Positions 22,397 to 30,014 of a stretch of DNA of 32,542 nt are shown here, piece after piece. The DNA is from an uncultured Bacteroidia bacterium (GTDB lineage Bacteria > Bacteroidota > Bacteroidia > Bacteroidales > UBA932), in NCBI GenBank assembly GCA_902768665.1, contig CACXMA010000017.1, forward strand, positions 1-32,542. Reading direction: 5' to 3'. Numbering within the stretch: the first letter of the stretch is position 1; each line of letters begins with the position of its first letter. The notes beneath the pieces were generated by a model that was not told the origin of the DNA, made no database searches, and saw nothing but the letters and a program-made list of their open reading frames with translations. A program made the translations under genes and the position numbers.

Positions 22397-23947
22397 AGCG
22401 GATCCGGCGGCGGCGCCGGGGGTGATGAGCCCACAGCAACAGTGACGACCGCCAGCACTCCGAGTGGAGTGAGCTCGACAGGGGCAACCCTGTCGGGCTC
22501 CTACGCAGGAGAGACACTGACGGTTTCCGAAGTAGGATTCTACTACGGCACAACAGACAATCCTTCAACGAAGGTAACTGCAACAGGAACCAGTTCTCCT
22601 TTCAGCAAGGCCCTCACCGGCCTTAACGCGAACACGTCCTATTATTATAAGGCCTACGTGATCGAGGGCGGTCAGGAGCGTACGGGAAGCGTGCAGTCCT
22701 TCAAGACCAAGGCGCTTGCTACTTCCACGGTGTACAACGATGCGGCTTCGGCGGTTACTTCGTCATCGGCCCAGCTTAACGGTCATTTCTCCGGAGCAAC
22801 CGGTCAGATCTACGAGACCGGTTTCTACTGGGGAACATCGTCCGGTAATTTGAGTCAGACCGTTACGACCGACGGCACCAACGCTTCCTCCGGCAGTTTC
22901 TCCTGCACCATTGGAGGCAGCAGCCCGTTATCCGCCAGTACTACCTACTACTACAAGGCGTATGTCCTTGAGTATGACGAGGCTTCCGGCAATTATGTAG
23001 AGCGTGCCGCTTCCACGGTGCAGTCGTTCACCACGGCTGCCCAGCAGCAGGGGAACAACGATTACCTTACTGGTTACGGAATGCCGGATATTTCCGGACT
23101 GGGAGTCAGCCTGAGGCAGAGCGGTACTTATAGCGACCGTAACGACAAATGGTATAGTTACAACACCAATAGCAGCAACCGTCAGATTGCTGTCCATACG
23201 TACTCCGAAGGTGCGCCGAACAGCGCGGAAACCCTCAACTACGTTGTCCTCTACGACCAGAGCAAATATGCTCCCGTCTGGACGGCCCATACGATGAATT
23301 CAACCTATTGGCCGGACGAGAATGCGGGACGGAATGACAGTTGGACAAGTGATCCTGCCATTAGCCTGACTCAGCAGACAGGCCTTGATAATGCCAGCAG
23401 TGTCGGTTACAGCCGTGGCCACTTTGTGGCCTCTGAATACAGGCAGACCACAGTTAAGCAGAACAAGCAGACCTTCTACTACTCCAACCAGGCACCGCAG
23501 TGGCAGAGCGGCTTCAACGATGGCATATGGGCCACGCTGGAAGGAAGGGTGAAAACCAAGACCCCCAGCGGACAGTATACCATGCTGTACGTTGTAACCG
23601 GTGTCCTGTATGAAGGGAATACTACAACGCTTCCCAGCAATGGTAAGAACGTTCCCATTCCGAGCCACTTCTACAAGTGCATCATGAAATGCTCGCTCAA
23701 TGGTTCTGGCCAGGTCACCGGAGCCCAGGGTATTGCCTTCGTCTATACGAATGCTTCCCACACCGGCGAGAACTATGTTTCAGGGGCAACCTCCATCCGG
23801 TCCATCGAGCAGCGTGCCGGCTTTGACTTCTTTGCGAAAGTTCCCGACGACCTCGAGAACTCCGCAGAAACGAACACCGACCACAGCTGGTTCACCGGCG
23901 TGTCCAACACCTCCTCGGTGTATGACAACAACTGGGGCACTCTCTAA
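22397..23947 (+). pseudogene. Fn3-like repeats plus NUC1 (DNA/RNA non-specific) endonuclease, lacking its own start
   Basis: 516 codons. A Gly/Ser linker opens it, followed by two similar repeats of about 90 residues (EVGFYYGTTDNP and ETGFYWGTSSGN, each ending in YYYKAYV and QSFKT or QSFTT), and then a NUC1-family nuclease. The catalytic motif reads SRGH (His codon at 23420), a variant of the classical DRGH, followed by the metal-binding Asn region YYSNQAPQWQSGFNDGIW. It would cleave DNA and RNA outside the cell. There is no signal peptide and no ATG near its beginning; the first candidate is GTG at 22442, which would give 501 residues kept in the cytoplasm. Either it is the disabled second half of the lipoprotein gene or it is made by readthrough. 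Confidence 0.7.
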
Positions 23948-23958
23948 GCGGCTGATCC

Positions 23959-25620
23959 ATGAAGAAACTTGCACTCCTACTGGCATCAGCCATAGCGGTT
24001 TTCTCCTGCAGCCGCGAGATGGAGGTGGAGATCCCGGAGCCCGTCCAGAACAATGACCCGTCAGCCTGGGTGGTGCGCTTCAGCGCCACCCAGACCGACA
24101 CCAAGGCCCAGTTCGGCGAAGCCGAGAACGGAGCCTATCCCACCCTCTGGACAGATAACGACACAGAAGTCAAACTCTCGCTCAATTACGGCGGCGTTAA
24201 AGGAGCAGCGGTAACCCCCGCCGGCGACAAGCGCACCGCCAGCTTCGCAGCGACCTTCGACTTCACCGGTCTGACCGCTCCCTACGTCTTCTACTCCGTG
24301 AGCCCGTCCTCTGCCGCGAAAGCCCTGAGTCCGAGCCGCGAAGCCTGGAAGGTCACCATTCCCTGCACCCAGACCCCTACTGCCACCTCCGTGGACGAAG
24401 CCGGCATCATCCTGGCCGCCACCAGCGACGCTTTCGGCGAAGTCACTGACATCAGCGAGGTGAATCTCTATTTCAACCACCTCACCGCCTACGGCCGCCT
24501 CTCACTTGCGAATCTTGCACTTGAGAGCGGAGAAACGGTTTCCGGTGTAGAGCTGACCGTCACGACCCCCATCGTGGGTGACTGGTATTGGAACACCTCC
24601 GGAAGCACCATTACCGACTACGGTGCATCTTCTACCCTCACCATCAACACTACGCGCACAAGTGATATATGGTTCGCGTGCGCGCCCGTAGATGTGTCCG
24701 GCGAGATGATGACCGTGACCGTCTTCACCAGCCTCGGATACCACGAGCAGCTGGTGGAATTCCCGGCTGGCAGGCAGTTCGAAGCCGGCCGCACCGCCGT
24801 ATTCTCTGTGAATATGGCAGGGGCCGATTTCACCGCCGCAGGCAGCGGGAGCGGTGGAGGCGATGTAGTTGTATTGAGCGAAGAGTTTGATAACGGCACG
24901 ACAAGTGATTCTTCAACGGAATTCGGTTCATCAAAGTTCCCGAATTTTAGTGGCTCGACTTCAAAGGCATATACGAGTCAGTTTGGCGGCGTAAAATTAG
25001 GTTCTTCTTCTGCCAGTGGCTATATCACCTCAAAGTCACTCGATCTTTCAAGTAGTTTTACTGTGACCCTTAATGTGCTCAGATATAATACTGATTCGGG
25101 AAAAGTACAAGTAACCGTGGGGGATGTCACCAAAGAGATCACACCGACTACGACGGATACCGCTTATTCGTTAGATTTTGACGCGGCAACAAGTTCTTCT
25201 ACCGTTAGAATCGCGACCAGTACTAAGAGAGCGTATATTGACAATGTCATCATTACAAGGCACGATGGCGGCTCCGGTGCTGCCGGGCCTGATCCTCTTC
25301 TTCAGGAAAGCGCCTACGGCTGCTATCTCGGGACCGGTCTCGAGTGGGAATATAACCCCGGGGAAGAGCAGGTGACGCGTTCTTACGATACCAACGGAGT
25401 GCAGACTTATACGCTAATAGATCCGGCGGAAGTGGAAGAACTTGAAATTGTCGGGTATAAGAAGTCGTATGTGAAGGGAGACAGCTTTACGGTTTCGGTT
25501 CAGTGGAGGAAAGGTATCAGCACCATCCACAGCGAGTCCTATAACGTGACGCTGATCAAGGAGGAGGGCCCGAAGGTGTGGCTGAGCGACGGTACTCATG
25601 GAGTTATCATTAAAAAGTAA
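23959..25620 (+). CDS. Second fimbrillin-like lipoprotein with an inserted AT-rich module
   Basis: 553 residues. The leader MKKLALLLASAIAVFSC places the lipidated Cys at 17. Residues about 30-290 are a fimbrillin-type region (DTKAQFGEAENGAYPTLWTDNDTEVKLSL, then the typical VEFPAGRQFEAGRTAVFSVN end). A Gly-Ser-Gly linker near 295 leads to a beta-sandwich module (about 301-436, VVVLSEEFDNGT to RAYIDNVIITRHD) whose DNA is markedly AT-richer, and a second Gly-Ser linker (GGSGAAG) leads into a C-terminal domain of about 110 residues that I do not recognise. The module resembles in position and ending the last domain of the first lipoprotein. It starts 11 bases after the nuclease stop and precedes the protease gene by 6 bases, so all are likely one transcript. 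Confidence 0.82.
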   Translation: MKKLALLLASAIAVFSCSREMEVEIPEPVQNNDPSAWVVRFSATQTDTKAQFGEAENGAYPTLWTDNDTEVKLSLNYGGVKGAAVTPAGDKRTASFAATFDFTGLTAPYVFYSVSPSSAAKALSPSREAWKVTIPCTQTPTATSVDEAGIILAATSDAFGEVTDISEVNLYFNHLTAYGRLSLANLALESGETVSGVELTVTTPIVGDWYWNTSGSTITDYGASSTLTINTTRTSDIWFACAPVDVSGEMMTVTVFTSLGYHEQLVEFPAGRQFEAGRTAVFSVNMAGADFTAAGSGSGGGDVVVLSEEFDNGTTSDSSTEFGSSKFPNFSGSTSKAYTSQFGGVKLGSSSASGYITSKSLDLSSSFTVTLNVLRYNTDSGKVQVTVGDVTKEITPTTTDTAYSLDFDAATSSSTVRIATSTKRAYIDNVIITRHDGGSGAAGPDPLLQESAYGCYLGTGLEWEYNPGEEQVTRSYDTNGVQTYTLIDPAEVEELEIVGYKKSYVKGDSFTVSVQWRKGISTIHSESYNVTLIKEEGPKVWLSDGTHGVIIKK

Positions 25621-25626
25621 AGAGCC

Positions 25627-27471
25627 ATGAAAAAGTTTTTCCTTCTTGTTTTTGTGGCTCTGTGCTTTGGCTTTGTGGCCCATGCCGTTCCCGCTTACCG
25701 TGGCCTTATCCGTCATACCCAGCCGGACGGCTCGGTGATAATGATCCGTGTGCATGGCGATGAGTTCTGCCACTGGGTAACTGATGCCTCCGGGCAGGTG
25801 CTGGAGATGGGTGCCGACGGGTACTACAGGCCCGCATCTTCTGCCTCGCTCTCTTCCCGCCGCGCTGCCGCTCAGGTCCGCCGCGCCGAAGCCAATGCCC
25901 GCCGCCGGTCTTCTCCGGCCAAGGCGGGTATCGCCAGCGGAACCAAGCATTTTCTGGTAATCCTGGTGCAGTTCTCGGATGTCAAGTTTGCCAACGAAAG
26001 TACTGCTCAGCAGGACTTTACCAACTTGTTGAATCAGCATGGCTACAGCGTTAACGGCGGTACGGGATCTGCCAGGGATTTCTACTACGACAATTCCCAC
26101 GGCGCATTTACACCCATTTTTGATGTCTACGGGCCTGTGACGCTGGATAATAACCGGGCATACTACGGCGGAAACGATTCCGGCGGAAATGACCTGCGTC
26201 CGGTGGTTGCCGTGCAGCAGGGCTGTCAGAAGGTCAATTCTCAGTTTAATGTGGATTTCTCCCAGTATGACAACGATGGCGACGGCGAGGTGGACCTGGT
26301 GTTCATGTACTACGCCGGGAAAGGCGAAGCCGACAGCGATGTGGAAGATGCCATCTGGCCGCATCAGTGGGAACTTTCCAGTGGCGGCATAAGCCTCACC
26401 CTGGACGGGAAAACCGTTGACAAGTATGCCTGCACCAATGAAATTGTCGGCTATGGTACCTACGAGAACCAGATGTGCGGCATCGGCACGGCCTGCCACG
26501 AGTTCGGTCACGCGATGGGCCTTCCCGATTTTTACGACACCGACTACGACAGCCAGAACGGCCTGAGCGCCGGCATGTTCAGCTTCTCGACCATGGACAG
26601 CGGCTCGTATAACAATGACGGCCGCACACCGCCGTACTTCACGATTGAGGAGCGGATCATGCTGGGCTGGATTACTGAAGCGCAGGCTTTCAGGGAGTTC
26701 TCCGCTTCTGGAAGCTATACAATCGGCACTGTCGATAACAACATCGCTTATAGGACTCCTACCGACCAGGACGGGGAATACTTCGTGTATGAGTGCCGCG
26801 GCGCTAATGGCTGGGATGCCGGCCTTCCTGCGCATGGCCTCATCGTTACCCATGTTGACAAGTCGTCCCGAAAGGTTACGATTTATAACGGCAGCACGAA
26901 GGTTACCAACCAGACGGCCGGTCAGCTTTGGAGCAACTGGGGCCTGTACAATGCCATCAACGAGAACGGTTCCCATCCGTGCTGCTATGTGGTCCCGGCG
27001 GCAGAGCCGTCCAATCTGATGTTCGGCTATACCTACTATTCGCAGTACCAGAGTTATTACTTCAGCGATAGCTACAATGTCTGGATTCCTTTCCCGACTA
27101 CCCGCAACAGCCAGACGTATAATTCCTTTACTGCGAGGAGTTGGAACGGGGTGGATTCCGACATTCAGCTTTCGAACATCTCGTATTCGAACAATCAGGT
27201 GACTCTGTATGCGACCGTGCCCTCTTCGACACTCAACTACAACATCATCGACAATCCCGGAAATGGCGTTTACTCCGCAGGCAGCACGTTCGATCTGTCC
27301 CTGACAACGAGCGAGGCCCAGCCTGTCGCTTCCGTGGCGTGGTACTTCGACGATGAGCCGGTATCCGGCAGCTCAGTTACCCTGACAGCCGGAACCCACG
27401 TGGTTGAAGCGCACCTGACGCTGACAACCGGCGAGGTGAAGATCCTGGAACTGATCCTCAGCGCGCAGTAA
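25627..27471 (+). CDS. Secreted M6-family metalloprotease
   Basis: 614 residues. A signal peptide (1-20, cleavage after FVAHA) is followed by a propeptide-like stretch with an Arg/Ala-rich segment (about 70-100). The zinc site HEFGHAMGLPD is at residues 291-301, giving the M6 (immune inhibitor A-like) pattern with Glu292 catalytic and Asp301 as probable third ligand. A calcium-type loop DNDGDGEVD precedes it and the Met-turn SFSTMDSGSYN follows it. The C-terminal 80 residues are an Ig-like beta domain. No type IX secretion signal is visible, so the protein may be periplasmic or released another way. It closes the cluster, 6 bases behind the second lipoprotein gene, and a strong terminator follows. 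Confidence 0.88.
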   Translation: MKKFFLLVFVALCFGFVAHAVPAYRGLIRHTQPDGSVIMIRVHGDEFCHWVTDASGQVLEMGADGYYRPASSASLSSRRAAAQVRRAEANARRRSSPAKAGIASGTKHFLVILVQFSDVKFANESTAQQDFTNLLNQHGYSVNGGTGSARDFYYDNSHGAFTPIFDVYGPVTLDNNRAYYGGNDSGGNDLRPVVAVQQGCQKVNSQFNVDFSQYDNDGDGEVDLVFMYYAGKGEADSDVEDAIWPHQWELSSGGISLTLDGKTVDKYACTNEIVGYGTYENQMCGIGTACHEFGHAMGLPDFYDTDYDSQNGLSAGMFSFSTMDSGSYNNDGRTPPYFTIEERIMLGWITEAQAFREFSASGSYTIGTVDNNIAYRTPTDQDGEYFVYECRGANGWDAGLPAHGLIVTHVDKSSRKVTIYNGSTKVTNQTAGQLWSNWGLYNAINENGSHPCCYVVPAAEPSNLMFGYTYYSQYQSYYFSDSYNVWIPFPTTRNSQTYNSFTARSWNGVDSDIQLSNISYSNNQVTLYATVPSSTLNYNIIDNPGNGVYSAGSTFDLSLTTSEAQPVASVAWYFDDEPVSGSSVTLTAGTHVVEAHLTLTTGEVKILELILSAQ

Positions 27472-27487
27472 GATGGACTCGATTGAG

Positions 27488-27526
27488 AAAATGGCAGCCA
27501 CGGCAACGTCGGCTGCCATTTTTCTT
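27488..27526 (+). terminator. Intrinsic terminator of the accessory cluster
   Basis: AAAATGGCAGCC at 27488-27499 pairs perfectly with GGCTGCCATTTT at 27511-27522, followed by TCTTT. The 12-pair stem and T-run start 16 bases after the protease stop. Confidence 0.92.
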
Positions 27527-27602
27527 TATCCGGGCGAAGCGCTCCCTCCGCCGTTTCACTCACTGACAGCCTCTTCCGTTGTTCACTCTCTGACCCACAC
27601 CG

Positions 27603-27703
27603 CCTTGCCGTCCTGTCCTCAAAAAGCGTCGTTTCTGAGGACAGGTCAGTCAATTGGCCGTATCTGTCCTCAAAAAGTGCCGTTTTGGAGGACAGCTCCG
27701 TCC
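27603..27703 (+). repeat. Double-hairpin repeat, left inverted arm
   Basis: 101 bases that match the reverse complement of 29816-29916 with about eight differences by eye. It contains two hairpins spaced about 52 bases apart: CCTGTCCTCA/TGAGGACAGG (27612-27645) and CTGTCCTC/GAGGACAG (27664-27695). Their loops are similar (AAAAAGCGTCGTTT and AAAAAGTGCCGTTT), so the unit itself is a tandem duplication. It lies between the accessory-cluster terminator and the end of mgtC. Bases 27527-27602 show nothing recognisable. Confidence 0.8.
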
Positions 27704-27774
27704 AGCGCCCGTGGCAAATGAAGCCGTCATTCCACGGCCCGGTCTCTCAGCCCTTCCACGGCACAGTCTCAGAA

Positions 27775-28395
27775 CTAAGCGGCGCTCTCGACAGAGGGGT
27801 TGGAAAGCCCGGAGACAATCCCGGGCAGGACCTCCATATAGGTCTTCTGACCGACACGGATGTCGAAAGAGACGCGGCCGTCCTGAATGGCGTAGGAATC
27901 CACAGTAATGCCATTGTCTTTCAAGAGCTTCAGGGTTGACTCCAGATCGGTCGCGCCTTTGCAGTCGGCCGAAAGCCTTACGGCCTTCTCCACATACTTG
28001 AGATGGATAAAATGCATGGTCTCCAGGCATGCGATGGTGAGGACGGCCGCAACCGCGGCGATGCCATACATTCCCGCTCCGGCAGACAGACCGATGGCGG
28101 CGGCCACCCAGAGCCCGGCGGCCGTAGTCACGCCACGCACCACATTCTTTTGGAAGATGATGACGCCGGCGCCGATAAAGCCGATGCCCGAGACGACCTG
28201 AGCCGCAACCCTGGCCGCATCGTGCGCCTGATCCCCGAACGCATATTGGGAAATAATCATAAACAGGGCGCTGCCCAGCGCAACCACAAAGTGCGTCCTG
28301 ATGCCGGCTTCCTTTGCCCTCAGCTCGCGCTCAAAACCGACCAGCCCGCCCAGCAGCCCGGCAATCAGAAGTCTTAATGCAAGAGTCCAGTCCAT
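27775..28395 (-). CDS. MgtC/SapB-family membrane protein
   Basis: 206 residues. The N-terminal 130 residues carry four to five membrane segments with the MgtC signature (LLIAGLLGGLVGFERELRAKEAGIRTHFVVALGSALFMI, then GIGFIGAGVIIF and VRGVTTAAGLWVAAAIGLS). The C-terminal 75 residues form a small soluble ACT-like domain. MgtC proteins are linked to growth at low magnesium, and in pathogens to control of ATP synthase; the function in this organism is not known. It begins four bases after the Rpn-family gene stop on the same strand, so they are likely cotranscribed. Both lie between the inverted 101-base repeats. Confidence 0.88.
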   Translation of the reverse strand: MDWTLALRLLIAGLLGGLVGFERELRAKEAGIRTHFVVALGSALFMIISQYAFGDQAHDAARVAAQVVSGIGFIGAGVIIFQKNVVRGVTTAAGLWVAAAIGLSAGAGMYGIAAVAAVLTIACLETMHFIHLKYVEKAVRLSADCKGATDLESTLKLLKDNGITVDSYAIQDGRVSFDIRVGQKTYMEVLPGIVSGLSNPSVESAA

Positions 28396-28399
28396 ATCA

Positions 28400-29332
28400 C
28401 TATGCTAACTTCTCAATCTCTTCCGGCGTCAGGCCCAAAGCATTGGCGATCGTCCCGGCCTCAAAACCGGCCCGGAGCAGAGCTTTGACATTCTCGGCCC
28501 GCTCTTCTGCCTTGCCTTCTGCTTTGCCTTCAGCCTTTCCTTTCTTTTCAGCGAAAGATATCTGGCAGATTCTGTCAAGTTCGTTGGTCATAATCGTATC
28601 GTAATTCTGTCGTTGCGTTACCGTCATTGACGCCAGTTCCGTTGCGTCGAACAAGTCCCTCAGCAAGGGACTGTCAAACCTCTCGGGGCGCTCCGTCAGC
28701 TGGTGTATAAACTTCATGGAGAAGATAAACTGCTCCAACATGTTCCGGCATTTGTCCCACTCGTTAAACCCAAGTCCCATGCGCCCCATCTCCAGGAATA
28801 CAAAATGCATGCTCTGTGTCAGAAGCTCATTATTCCGGCCGTTACGGATCTCATACCGGCTGATATATCCCTCTTCCAGCGCCTCTTCGCTGTCGTGCTC
28901 TAGGACGAAGTCCACCATGCTGATTACATAGACAGGCTTGAGGCTGTAATCCATGGGATCGATCATCTCACCAGACCTGCGCTTCTGCAATTTCACCGCC
29001 AGTTGCTCGCGTACCGGATATGTCGAGTAGCTGAGCATCCGGTCGCGGAAGCTGTCCATCTCTCTGTTCTGCACCTCAACCAGAAACTCCTCATCGGTGT
29101 CCTTCTCCTTGCACAACAGGTCAAAAGTAACGTTTTTTTCGCTGACTACCAAACCATGCCGCTCCTTGTTGATAAAATCAATATGTCCTATTCGCTTCCC
29201 GGGGATAAGCAACTCAAGAATCTCGATGACAAGTTTCTCGTTTTCCGGTGTACAGACAACGGTTTTGAACGTCGCGTCGTAGAGGAGGTATGCGTAGACC
29301 CCGGCACCTACTCTGGATTGTTTGTTTGCCAT
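28400..29332 (-). CDS. Rpn-family recombination-promoting nuclease (PD-(D/E)XK type)
   Basis: 310 residues. The family is known for transposase-like PD-(D/E)XK nucleases that promote RecA-independent recombination. The nuclease core is visible as FDLLCKEKDTDEEFLVEVQNREM, with the Asp-x(n)-Glu-Val-Gln arrangement typical of the family, preceded by the conserved DATFKTVVC region. The C-terminal part carries the short Lys-Ala-Glu-Gly repeats (KAEGKAEGKAEERAE) and the ending ANALGLTPEEIEKLA that are common in this family and vary in number between relatives. A start nine codons upstream (29359) is possible; 29332 was chosen because MANKQSRVGAG fits the usual N-terminus. Its position inside inverted repeats suits a role in local rearrangement, which is inferred. 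Confidence 0.88.
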   Translation of the reverse strand: MANKQSRVGAGVYAYLLYDATFKTVVCTPENEKLVIEILELLIPGKRIGHIDFINKERHGLVVSEKNVTFDLLCKEKDTDEEFLVEVQNREMDSFRDRMLSYSTYPVREQLAVKLQKRRSGEMIDPMDYSLKPVYVISMVDFVLEHDSEEALEEGYISRYEIRNGRNNELLTQSMHFVFLEMGRMGLGFNEWDKCRNMLEQFIFSMKFIHQLTERPERFDSPLLRDLFDATELASMTVTQRQNYDTIMTNELDRICQISFAEKKGKAEGKAEGKAEERAENVKALLRAGFEAGTIANALGLTPEEIEKLA

Positions 29333-29617
29333 ATTGCAGCCTTTGTTAGTGTTGAACATGCTGCATCCTTCACCGCGAAGAATGCCCGGCCCCGATGCGG
29401 AAACCGGACTGCAATTATAATGGAAACAATCCGGAGTTTCAGCAAAGAAAAGTTTCCGGACAGTGAGTTTTTTCTCTTTCTTAAGCGTTTTTATCTTTCT
29501 TAATCGCTTTTCTTAAGGGTTTTGTCGGTTTCTTATTGGCCTTTAGGTTGGTTTGGAAGGGCGGGAAACGATTCCGAGGGGAGGGGCCGTCAGCTGCGGG
29601 GAAGAACCCGGCAGGCC

Positions 29618-29722
29618 GTAGCAGCGTGGCTACCCTCTCGAATGGGAAGGAGGGTAGTATCACTTTTGTGGCATTTTCGTGTCCTCTCTCCTTCTCTTGC
29701 GGGAGGGTAGCCACGCTGCTAC
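29618..29722 (-). repeat. Palindromic repeat element, copy B
   Basis: 105 bases with perfect 20-base terminal inverted repeats (29618-29637 and 29703-29722, core GTGGCTACCCTC). It is in opposite orientation to copy A at 18133-18221 and shares its ends and the core blocks CACTTTTG and TTTTCGTGTC. It has no coding capacity. Confidence 0.75.
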
Positions 29723-29815
29723 CCCGCTCCGCCCTTGGCCAGGCACAAATATCCACGAGATCATGCCTGACGAAGGGGAAAAAGATTCCACGGACTGTGC
29801 CGTGGAATGACGGAG

Positions 29816-29916
29816 GGACGGAGCTATCCTCAGAAACGGCACTTTTTGAGGACAGACCCGGCCAATTGACTGACCTGTCCTTAGAAACGGCGCTTTTTGA
29901 GGATAGGACGGCAAGG
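29816..29916 (-). repeat. Double-hairpin repeat, right inverted arm
   Basis: The inverted partner of 27603-27703. Its two hairpins are at 29824-29855 and 29874-29907; each carries mismatches or G-U pairs not found in the left copy. Together the arms enclose 27704-29815 with the mgtC and Rpn-family genes and palindromic copy B. Confidence 0.8.
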
Positions 29917-29977
29917 GGTGAAGGTCGGGGGAGGTGGATTATGTCGTGGGATGGTTTCAAATTTCCCGGGAAAACAT

Positions 29978-29985
29978 TATCTTTG
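29978..29985 (+). promoter_or_regulatory. -7 element of the lipoprotein gene at 30015
   Basis: TATCTTTG is an exact match and lies 29 bases before the ATG. TTTC at 29955-29958 sits 19 bases upstream as a weak -33 candidate. Confidence 0.6.
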
Positions 29986-30014
29986 AAGGAAAATCTTAAC
30001 GACGTAGAATCATT

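Larger units (their letters stand above)
29333..30014. other. 682-base region between the Rpn gene and the next lipoprotein
   Basis: It contains AT-rich, T-run-rich sequence with loose repeats of TTCTTAA-type blocks (29470-29520), the palindromic element copy B, a perfect nine-pair palindrome ATTCCACGG/CCGTGGAAT near 29784-29808, the right copy of the 101-base double-hairpin repeat, and a promoter for the lipoprotein. The promoter of the Rpn gene is not clear. Open frames across the region are shared with the repeats and look non-coding. Confidence 0.65.

Noticed and set aside
25414-26976. Minus-strand frame opposite the M6 protease
   Set aside because: It covers the zinc motif of a well-supported gene and has no domain of its own.
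25627-27471. Type IX secretion sorting domain on the protease
   Set aside because: The C-terminus is an Ig-like domain without the conserved sorting-domain motifs.
20390-27471. SusC/SusD polysaccharide utilisation locus
   Set aside because: No TonB-dependent receptor, SusD homologue or glycoside hydrolase is present, only lipoproteins, a nuclease and a protease.
27603-27703. CRISPR-like spaced repeats
   Set aside because: Only two units per site, each a hairpin with similar loops, no varied spacers and no cas genes.
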